Source: Qaidamihabitans albus
GTDB taxonomy: Bacteria > Actinomycetota > Actinomycetes > Mycobacteriales > Pseudonocardiaceae
DNA: 64,000 nt
Assembly: GCF_016464705.1 (NCBI RefSeq)
Contig: NZ_JAEHOB010000001.1
Span: 372,001-436,000, forward strand
Reading direction: 5' to 3'
A program made the position numbers and the translations under genes. Below the pieces are notes generated by a model. It was not told where the DNA came from and did not search any database. It saw nothing but the letters and a program-made list of their open reading frames with translations. Below are positions 57,866 through 64,000 of this stretch, one piece after another (positions within the stretch are counted from its first letter, which is position 1; every line of letters begins with the position of its first letter).

Positions 57866-59520
57866 ACCGCTTCCTGCTCGGCATCGTCCGGCACGACCGG
57901 TTCCGGGTCGTGCTGATGATCGTCGCGGCCGTCGTCGCCACCATTGCCGGCCTGCTGCTGCCCGGCGCACTCGCCGACGCGGTCGACGCCGCCATCGCGG
58001 GACGGCCGAGCCTGCCGCCCGTGCTCTGGCTGCTCACCCTCGGCTGCGCCGAGATCGCCGCCGACGTCGTGGGCGGCATTCTCACCGCCAGGGTCACCGC
58101 GTCCGGCACCGCATGGCTGCGCCGCCGTCTCAGCCGCCACCTCGCCGCCCTCGGCACGTCCTCCCGCTTCGCCGACGGCGACGCGGTGAGCAGGCTGACC
58201 ACCGACTGCACCGGCGCGGGCGGCGTCGCGTCGATCCTCGTGCAGCTCGGCTCGGCGCTCGTGGTGTCCACCGGGGCCGTGATCCTGCTCGCCCTGCTCG
58301 ACTGGCGGCTGGCCCTCGTCTTCCTCGGCAGCGTCCCGGTCGCGCTCTGGCTGGCCCGCTCGCACCTGCGACTCACCGCCGACGACGTCAGCGCGTACCA
58401 GCGGGTCTCGGGTGAGCTGTCGGCCCGGCTGCTCGACGCCGTCGGCGGCCTGCGCACCATCGCCGCCGCCGGCATCGCCGATCGGGAGGCCGACCGCGTG
58501 CTGCGCCCGCTGCCCCGCCTCAGCGCGGCGGGTGCCGGCATGTGGCGCACCCAGGCACGCATGGTGTGGAAGGCCGGGCTGCTGCTGCCCGCCGTCGAGC
58601 TGGCCGTCCTCGCCGCCGCCGGTTTCGGAGTGCTCGCAGGCAGGCTCAGTGTCGGCGACATGCTCGCCGCGCTCGGCTACGTCGCGCTCGGCATGAGCCT
58701 CGTCGGCCAGGTCCCGCTGCTGACCAGTCTCTCCCGCGCGCGCTCGTGCGCGGGACGGCTCGCCGAGGTCCTGGAGACGCCGCTGCCCGCGGAAGGCACG
58801 TTCCGGCTCCCCGCCGGCCCTGGCCGGATCGAGCTGCGCGGTGCGGGTACCGACGGCATCCTGCACGACGTCGACCTGACGGTCGAGGGCGGCAGCACGG
58901 TCGCGATCGTCGGCCGCTCCGGCTCCGGCAAGTCCGCGCTCGCCGGGCTGCTCGGTGGCCTGCGCCCGGCCGACGACGGCGAGGTGCTGCTCGACGGCGT
59001 ACCGATGCGGCGGGTACGCGCCGAGGAACTGCGCGCCGCGGTCGGCTACGCGTTCGAGCGACCCACACTGCTGGGCACGACGGTGGCCGACGCGGTCGCC
59101 TACGGAAGCTGGGCGGGTTTGGTCGCGGTCGAGCGTGCCTGCCGCGCGGCGCACGTGCACGACCTCGTGGTCCGGCTGCCCGAGGGCTACCGCAATCCGC
59201 TCGACCGGACGCCGCTCTCCGGCGGCGAGGCGCAGCGGGTGGGCCTGGCCAGGGCGCTGGTGCGCGGCCCCCGGCTGCTCGTGCTCGACGACGCCACCGC
59301 CAGCCTGGATACCGTCACCGAGGCGCGGGTGGAGAGCGCGATCGAGCAGGCGCTGCCCGGGCGCACGCGGGTCGTCGTGACCCACCGGGTGAGCACCGCC
59401 TGCCGCGCCGACCGCGTGGTGTGGCTCGACGCCGGGCGGATACGCGCCACCGCGCCGCACGACGTGCTGTGGGCCGACGCCGCGTACCGCGCGGTCTTCA
59501 CCGAGGACGGCGGCCGATGA
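57829..59520 (+). CDS. ABC exporter half-transporter (RamA/AmfB-like)
   Basis: A 563-residue half-transporter: six membrane helices (from about residue 20), then an ATPase with Walker A GRSGSGKSA, signature LSGGEAQRVGLARAL, Walker B LLVLDDATA and H-loop VVTHR. With the next gene it forms the RamAB-type heterodimer that exports the class III lanthipeptide. The GTG at 57829 lies inside the repeated hairpin, giving MRNTVLTRVNTHDRF; an in-frame GTG at 57853 would leave VNTHDRFLLG. Either way the N-terminus is encoded by repeat DNA. Its stop overlaps the next start (ATGA). Confidence 0.9.
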   Translation: MRNTVLTRVNTHDRFLLGIVRHDRFRVVLMIVAAVVATIAGLLLPGALADAVDAAIAGRPSLPPVLWLLTLGCAEIAADVVGGILTARVTASGTAWLRRRLSRHLAALGTSSRFADGDAVSRLTTDCTGAGGVASILVQLGSALVVSTGAVILLALLDWRLALVFLGSVPVALWLARSHLRLTADDVSAYQRVSGELSARLLDAVGGLRTIAAAGIADREADRVLRPLPRLSAAGAGMWRTQARMVWKAGLLLPAVELAVLAAAGFGVLAGRLSVGDMLAALGYVALGMSLVGQVPLLTSLSRARSCAGRLAEVLETPLPAEGTFRLPAGPGRIELRGAGTDGILHDVDLTVEGGSTVAIVGRSGSGKSALAGLLGGLRPADDGEVLLDGVPMRRVRAEELRAAVGYAFERPTLLGTTVADAVAYGSWAGLVAVERACRAAHVHDLVVRLPEGYRNPLDRTPLSGGEAQRVGLARALVRGPRLLVLDDATASLDTVTEARVESAIEQALPGRTRVVVTHRVSTACRADRVVWLDAGRIRATAPHDVLWADAAYRAVFTEDGGR

Positions 59521-61289
59521 GGCTGTACTGGACCACGCTCGCCTCGCAGTGGCGCGGCGGGCTGGCACTGCTCGGCTGCTCGGTGCTGGAGAGCGTGCCC
59601 GCGTTCCTGTCCGGGCGGCTCGTCGAACGTGCCGTCAACCACGGGTTCGCGGCGGGCAGCCCCGGCCTCGGCATCGCCTGGCTACTGGTGTTCGCGGCGG
59701 TCGCCGTGCTCGGCGCGTTCGGCTCCCGGCTGGTGTGGCAGCGGCTCGGCACCCTCGTGGAGCCGCTGCGGGACGCGCTGGTCGGCGCGGTCGTCCGTGG
59801 CGTCCTCCGGGGCCGGGCCCCGCAGCGCAGGCGGTCCGACGCGAGCGGGGTCGCCCGGATCACGCAGCACGTCGAGGTGATCAGGGACGCCACCGCGGGC
59901 ATGCTCGTGCAGGGCCGCGGCATGGTGGTGACGACGGTCGCCGCGCTCGCCGGCGTGTTCAGCATCGCGGGCCCGCTCGCGTGGGCCGTGGCGCTGCCGG
60001 TGCTGGTTTCGGTGCTCGCGTTCGGCTGCCTCCTGCCAACCCTGGCCAGCAGGCAGCGCACGCTCACGCTCGCCGACGAGCACACCGCCGAGGCGGCCGG
60101 AACCGTGCTCGCCGGGATGCGCGACGTCGTCGCGTGCGGTGCCGAGGCCACCGCCGTCGCCTCGGTGCACGACCGGATCGAGGTCCAGGCCGCGGCCGCG
60201 ACGCGGATGGGCACCGCGACCGCGATGCGCACACTGATCGTCGCGATCGGCGCGTTCGTGCCGTTGCTGCTGGTACTGGCGCTGGCGCCGGGAATGGTGG
60301 CCGCCGGGACGCTGACCGCGGGCGCCGCGCTCGGCACCGTCGTCTACCTCTCCGCCACGTTGCAGCCCGCGTTGCAGGGCCTCGCGGCGACGGCGAGCAC
60401 CGTCGTGCTGCGGCTGCTCGTCGCGCTGCGGCGGCTGGGCGAAGCCTGCCCGTCGCCCGCCAAGGAGGGGGGCGTGGCCGAACCACGTGGCTGCGCCGTG
60501 CGCCTGCGCGGCGTGACCTTCGGCTGGGGTGAGCACGCCGAGCCGATCGTGCGTGATCTCGATCTCGACCTCGACCCTGGCGAACATCTCGCGGTGGTGG
60601 GCCCGAGCGGGATCGGCAAGTCGACCCTCGCCGGGCTGCTCACCGGCATGCTGGAGCCGCAGCGCGGGCGGGTGCTGATCGGTGGTGAGCCCGTCGGGGA
60701 GATTCGTACCGGGCTGCGGCACCGGCTGGTGGCCTTCACCCCGCAGGAGTCCTACGTGTTCGCGGGCACCGTCCGGGAGAACATCGCGCTGTTCGCGCCA
60801 TCGGCCACCGACAACCAGCTGCTCGCCGCCGCGGAGACCGTGGGCGCGGGCGAGCTGGTGGAACGGCTCGGCGGGCTGTACGGCGAGGTCGGGCACGCCG
60901 TACATACCGGACCCACGGCAGGCGAGGCCGGGGAACGCAAGGTGCTCTCCGCCGGCGAGGCGCAGCTGCTCTCGCTGGTCCGCCTGTATGCCTGCCCGGC
61001 AGGGGTGATCGTGCTCGACGAGGCCACCGCGAACCTGGACCCGGCAGCCGAGGCGCGGGCCGAATGGGCGTTCGCCGAGCGTGGCGGGGTCCTGGTGGTG
61101 ATCGCCCACCGGCTCAGCTCGGCACTGCGCGCGCGCCGCGTGCTGGTGATGGACGGCAACGACACGTTGCTCGGCGGCCACGAGGAACTGCTGGCCACCT
61201 CGTCGCGGTACGCCGAGATGATGCGGGCCTGGGGCGGCCGGGTCAGTGCCGGACCAGTGCTTCCAGTGACTCGCGCAGCCGCCCGCTGA
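59517..61289 (+). CDS. ABC exporter half-transporter, second subunit
   Basis: A 590-residue half-transporter. Six membrane helices, then an ATPase with Walker A GPSGIGKST, a degenerate signature LSAGEAQLLSL, Walker B VIVLDEATANLD and HRLSS. One normal and one altered signature between the partners is typical of heterodimeric exporters. The start ATG overlaps the previous stop. Its 3' end overlaps the convergent thioesterase gene by 47 bases. Confidence 0.9.
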   Translation: MRLYWTTLASQWRGGLALLGCSVLESVPAFLSGRLVERAVNHGFAAGSPGLGIAWLLVFAAVAVLGAFGSRLVWQRLGTLVEPLRDALVGAVVRGVLRGRAPQRRRSDASGVARITQHVEVIRDATAGMLVQGRGMVVTTVAALAGVFSIAGPLAWAVALPVLVSVLAFGCLLPTLASRQRTLTLADEHTAEAAGTVLAGMRDVVACGAEATAVASVHDRIEVQAAAATRMGTATAMRTLIVAIGAFVPLLLVLALAPGMVAAGTLTAGAALGTVVYLSATLQPALQGLAATASTVVLRLLVALRRLGEACPSPAKEGGVAEPRGCAVRLRGVTFGWGEHAEPIVRDLDLDLDPGEHLAVVGPSGIGKSTLAGLLTGMLEPQRGRVLIGGEPVGEIRTGLRHRLVAFTPQESYVFAGTVRENIALFAPSATDNQLLAAAETVGAGELVERLGGLYGEVGHAVHTGPTAGEAGERKVLSAGEAQLLSLVRLYACPAGVIVLDEATANLDPAAEARAEWAFAERGGVLVVIAHRLSSALRARRVLVMDGNDTLLGGHEELLATSSRYAEMMRAWGGRVSAGPVLPVTRAAAR

Positions 61290-61704
61290 GCTCGACCGGG
61301 CGCCGGGTGCCGCGGTCGACGAACACGTGCACGAAGTGCCCCTCGGCGACCAGCTCCGAGCGGTCCTCGCGATGGATGCCGATCTCGTAGCGCACGCTGG
61401 ACCGGCCGAGATGGCCGACCCGCAGGCCGACCGCGAGCCGGTCCGGGAAGGCCACCGAGGCGTGGTAGTTGCAGTGCGACTCGACGCAGAGCCCGATGAT
61501 CTCGCCGCCGTGGATGTCCAGGCCGCCGCGGGTGATCAGCCAGTCGTTGATGACGGTGTCCATCAGCGCGTAGTGGACGACGTTGTTGACGTGGCCGTAG
61601 AGGTCGTTGTCCTTCCACCTCGTCGGCACGACTTCCCAGTGCACGTAGCTCACCTGTACGAACCTAGTGGCCGGCGGCGGGTGCGTAGCGTCTCGGCCCG
61701 GCAT
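61243..61704 (-). CDS. Acyl-CoA thioesterase (4HBT hot-dog fold)
   Basis: A 153-residue hot-dog protein: VVPTRWKDNDLYGHVNNVVHYALMDTVIND contains the DxxxHVNN(x)xY catalytic motif of 4-hydroxybenzoyl-CoA-type thioesterases, and the C-terminus ends with VFVDRGTRRPVELSGRLRESL. It hydrolyses acyl-CoA esters. The ATG at 61704 gives a head without homology; an internal GTG (VSYVHWE) may be the real start. Confidence 0.87.
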   Translation of the reverse strand: MPGRDATHPPPATRFVQVSYVHWEVVPTRWKDNDLYGHVNNVVHYALMDTVINDWLITRGGLDIHGGEIIGLCVESHCNYHASVAFPDRLAVGLRVGHLGRSSVRYEIGIHREDRSELVAEGHFVHVFVDRGTRRPVELSGRLRESLEALVRH

Positions 61705-61938
61705 CCGGTACGGTCAGTGGTGTAGGTGATCGCGCGGCACGGCCGCCCTGGTTGGATCGGAGTTACCCCGGCGGAGCCTTTTGGACAGGCACGCACGACG
61801 AGGATTTCGTAGGCCGGTGGGGTCGGCCGAGTCGAATGAAATCAATTTTTCCGTTCTTCTCATTCGGTGTCTTCCGCAATTCAATTTCGGCGGGCGGATT
61901 GTTGCGCCGTGGCAGAACACAGGAAGCACGAGGTACAT

Positions 61939-62880
61939 ATGTCCGCAACCGAGACTCCAGCCAAACCGCGGCCTACCAAGCCGATCATTTCGGGGCGCTC
62001 CTCGCTCCCCGAGCACGTGACGGTCAAGGTTTTCGTTCTGGCGCCGGTGGTCGCAATGGCCGCGGCGGTTCCGTTCGCCTGGGGGTGGGGCCTGAGCTGG
62101 CTGGACATCGGCTTGGGGGCGTTGTTCTTCGTGCTCAGTGGACTGGGCGTGACAGTGGGCTACCACCGGCTGTTCACGCACGGGTCGTTCAAGGCCAGCA
62201 GGCCGCTGCGGATCGCGCTCGCGATCGCGGGCAACTTCTCCGCGCAGGGCCCGGTCACCACGTGGGTCGCCGATCACCGCAGGCACCACGCGTTCTCCGA
62301 CCGTGCGGGCGACCCGCACTCGCCGTGGCTGTTCGGCACGGGGCCGCGTGCCCTGGCCAAGGGCTTCTGGCACGCGCACATGGGCTGGCTGTTCGACCGC
62401 GAGGTCACCAACGCCGAGCGGTTCGCCCCCGACCTGCTCGCCGACCGCGACCTGCGGGCCGTGGACCGGCTGTTCCCGCTGTGGGTCGCCCTCAGCTTCC
62501 TGCTGCCCGGCATCGCGGGCGGCCTCATCACCTGGTCGATCTGGGGCGGTGTCACCGCGCTGTTCTGGGCCGGATTCATCCGGATCGGACTGCTCCACCA
62601 CGTCACGTGGTCGGTGAACTCGATCTGTCACATGATCGGCGAGCGACCCTTCACCAGCCGCGACAAGGCGGCCAACTTCTGGCCGCTGGCGATCCTCTCC
62701 TTCGGGGAGTCGTGGCACAACCTGCACCACGCGGATCCGACCTGCGCGCGACACGGCGTGTTGCGCGGTCAGATCGACATCTCCGCACGGATGATCTGGG
62801 CATTCGAGAAGCTCGGCTGGGCGACCGACGTCCGCTGGCCGACGCCTGCCCGGCTGGACCGGATCACGGTGGCGCACTGA
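61939..62880 (+). CDS. Acyl-CoA (delta-9 type) fatty-acid desaturase
   Basis: A 313-residue integral membrane desaturase. All three histidine boxes are present: YHRLFTH, HRRHH and HNLHH, with a fourth HHV segment. Four membrane helices. The ATG at 61939 is preceded by AGGAAGCACGAGG. It introduces a cis double bond into membrane acyl chains. The cold-shock protein gene nearby fits a role in membrane fluidity, though their transcription is not shown to be linked. Confidence 0.93.
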   Translation: MSATETPAKPRPTKPIISGRSSLPEHVTVKVFVLAPVVAMAAAVPFAWGWGLSWLDIGLGALFFVLSGLGVTVGYHRLFTHGSFKASRPLRIALAIAGNFSAQGPVTTWVADHRRHHAFSDRAGDPHSPWLFGTGPRALAKGFWHAHMGWLFDREVTNAERFAPDLLADRDLRAVDRLFPLWVALSFLLPGIAGGLITWSIWGGVTALFWAGFIRIGLLHHVTWSVNSICHMIGERPFTSRDKAANFWPLAILSFGESWHNLHHADPTCARHGVLRGQIDISARMIWAFEKLGWATDVRWPTPARLDRITVAH

Positions 62881-62894
62881 TGAAAAGAGAATCC

Positions 62895-63065
62895 ATGGCA
62901 AACCAGACAGGGCGGCACGAGGCCGCCCAGTCATCCGGCGTCGTGCCCGTGCAGTTCAGCGCGGTCGACGCCGACCGGGCCGGCACCCCGCTGCCGCCCG
63001 CCGACCGTGCGGCGCCCACCCGGTCGCCGTTCGAGCCGTCGGCCACCGCCGCCCGCGGCGAGTAA
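62895..63065 (+). CDS. Possible small polar protein (56 aa)
   Basis: After the desaturase stop, ATG 62895 (with GAAAAGAGA upstream; ATG 62880 in frame is also possible) opens a 56-residue polar frame: MANQTGRHEAAQSSGVVPVQ, then a Pro/Ala-rich end. It has coding-like GC3 bias and a good ribosome site, but no recognisable domain. I give it as a candidate only. Confidence 0.35.
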   Translation: MANQTGRHEAAQSSGVVPVQFSAVDADRAGTPLPPADRAAPTRSPFEPSATAARGE

Positions 63066-63075
63066 CTTCATGGGA

Positions 63076-63124
63076 AAGCACACTTTCGACGGTATCGGGT
63101 TGGCTTTGCGGCGGCAGTGTGCTT
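63076..63124 (+). terminator. Inverted repeat before the cold-shock gene
   Basis: AAGCACACT (63076-63084) and AGTGTGCTT (63116-63124) pair perfectly over 9 bases around a 31-base loop. It can be a terminator for the desaturase unit or part of the csp leader. Confidence 0.4.
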
Positions 63125-63195
63125 GACTGGCGCATGGCTTCGGCGGGCGCGGCCCGCTGAAGCCGGTCTTTATTTTTGTGAAACAGGAGAATTTT

Positions 63196-63399
63196 ATGAC
63201 GCAGGGCACTGTCAAATGGTTCAACTCCGAGAAGGGGTTCGGCTTCATCACGCCCGATAATGGTGGTGGCGACGTTTTCGTCCACTACTCGGAGATCCAG
63301 GGCAACGGCTTCCGTACTCTGGAGGAGAACGCCCGCGTTGAGTTTGAGATCGGTCAGGGCCAGAAGGGCCCGCAGGCCACCTCGGTCAGCGTAATCTGA
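63196..63399 (+). CDS. cspA: Cold-shock protein (CspA family)
   Basis: A 67-residue single cold-shock domain: [15 protein letters not shown] (RNP-1) and DVFVHYSEI (RNP-2), ending PQATSVSVI. It binds single-stranded RNA/DNA as a chaperone. ATG 63196 follows an AGGAGA site. The long AT-rich stretch just before it (CTTTATTTTTGTGAAAC) is unusual for this genome and fits a cold-shock mRNA leader. Confidence 0.96.
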   Translation: MTQGTVKWFNSEKGFGFITPDNGGGDVFVHYSEIQGNGFRTLEENARVEFEIGQGQKGPQATSVSVI

Positions 63400-63424
63400 T
63401 TTGCGCTGACCCCAGCGCTTTCTG

Positions 63425-63475
63425 CGGTCAAGGCCCTCTTCGACGCGTCCAACGCGTTGGAGGGGGCCTTGACCG
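63425..63475 (+). terminator. Terminator after the cold-shock gene
   Basis: CGGTCAAGGCCC (63425-63436) pairs with GGGCCTTGACCG (63464-63475) and the loop itself can form AACGCGTT-type inner pairing. It begins 26 bases after the csp stop codon. Confidence 0.7.
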
Positions 63476-63608
63476 TGTCCGGGGCTGATCCGGCGGAGCG
63501 GGTCGCCCGGATGCAACCTCCTGCAACCCTTTCGCCGTTGCGGTCTCCCGGAGTCTCCTGGAGGTGCGGCGTCGGCAGTGATGTCGGCCACACCGAAGGA
63601 GGTGCGGA

Positions 63609-64000
63609 GTGGGCGAGTCCGGGGCGACGGTCGGGATCGTGGCGAACCCGGCCTCCGGACGGGACATCCGCCGGCTCGTCGCCAAGGCCTCGGTCTTCCC
63701 CACCGCCGAGAAGGCCAACATGGTGCAGCGCCTGCTCAGCGCCTTCGCCTCGGTGGGTGTCGAACGTGCCCTGCTCTCCACCGACCTCGGCGGCATCTCG
63801 GCCGCCGTGCTCCGCGCGCTGCGGCAGCGGCGGTCCGGCAGGGACGGTCCGTGGCCGGACGTGGAGTTCTGCGCCGGGGATCCGATCACCGGCGGGGCCG
63901 GGGACACCATCAACGCCGTGCGCCGGATGCGGGCAGCGGACGCGGACCTGATCGTCTGCCTCGGCGGCGACGGCACCGCCCGGGTAGCCGCCACCGCGTG
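63609..64000 (+). CDS. ATP-NAD/AcoX-type kinase (start of gene, cut by the window)
   Basis: The first 130 residues of a protein that runs off the window. Seen: VGIVANPASGRDIRRLVAKASVFPTAEKANMVQRL, typical for the ATP-NAD kinase family of AcoX-like proteins, and the GGDGT motif (CLGGDGTAR) of NAD and diacylglycerol kinases near the edge. The start is GTG 63609 with GAAGGAGG upstream. Longer upstream frames are shadow. Substrate not known. Confidence 0.8.
   Translation, partial: MGESGATVGIVANPASGRDIRRLVAKASVFPTAEKANMVQRLLSAFASVGVERALLSTDLGGISAAVLRALRQRRSGRDGPWPDVEFCAGDPITGGAGDTINAVRRMRAADADLIVCLGGDGTARVAATA

Noticed and set aside
55265-57970. 901-residue open frame antisense to LanKC
   Set aside because: Shadow frame caused by high GC3; the plus strand has clear kinase and cyclase motifs.

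Overview
The window reads as high-GC actinomycete chromosome, most likely Pseudonocardiaceae (Amycolatopsis/Prauserella-like). That placement is inferred from GC-rich coding, frequent GTG/TTG starts, a class E sortase with an LAxTG substrate, a Ddn-type deazaflavin enzyme, a DinB/mycothiol-type protein, an Azt zinc system with a Zur-like box and a RamS-type class III lanthipeptide cluster. No database search was possible; names rest on motifs and gene order.

Region 1 (1-14.9 kb, visibly less GC-rich, ends at tRNA-Lys) looks like an accessory island. Its core is a mostly translationally coupled leftward set (8208 to 2568): an exosortase-like membrane protein without the usual Cys, a processive-type GT2 glycosyltransferase, a class E sortase, a small membrane protein, a membrane-anchored septum-formation-like protein and a GT-C-like polytopic protein, followed by an FAAL-like adenylating enzyme without its C-terminal lobe. 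Diverging rightward are a 63-aa protein that is almost only an LAVTG sorting signal and a non-hydrolysing UDP-GlcNAc 2-epimerase. Two secreted paralogues bracket the locus. I read this as an uncharacterised cell-surface glycopolymer assembly and anchoring system. Then come two paralogous WWYLPPPL-motif proteins, an excisionase-like HTH protein, gene debris and a frameshifted secreted peptide.

Region 2 (15.6-36 kb) is metabolic. It holds an unusual amidohydrolase with an Atu4866-like tail and a barrel-less companion, a YtcJ-type amidohydrolase, a Ddn-like enzyme, acyl-CoA genes, OhrR with an esterase, a PucR-type regulator beside a urease-like UreAB/UreC, amidohydrolase and MHS transporter operon, a secreted sialidase, a MerR-thioredoxin pair, and hydrolases.

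Region 3 (36-53 kb) carries a CGNR regulator, the Zur-boxed aztA // aztB-C-D zinc uptake locus (AztB fused to an AztD-like domain), a frameshifted terpene synthase, an MMPL transporter with a crotonase, the proline catabolic genes with a PucR activator, and a BlaI/BlaR1-type pair.

Region 4 (53-64 kb) has small membrane proteins, a complete class III lanthipeptide locus (LanKC, a 49-aa RamS-like precursor, two ABC half-transporters), a thioesterase, a fatty-acid desaturase, a cold-shock protein and the start of an ATP-NAD/AcoX-type kinase.

A family of 42-46 bp hairpins sharing CGTGAGTG/CACTCACG ends recurs between genes (five clear copies and one variant). Two copies sit in ~152 bp MITE-like elements and one supplies the start codon of an ABC transporter gene.
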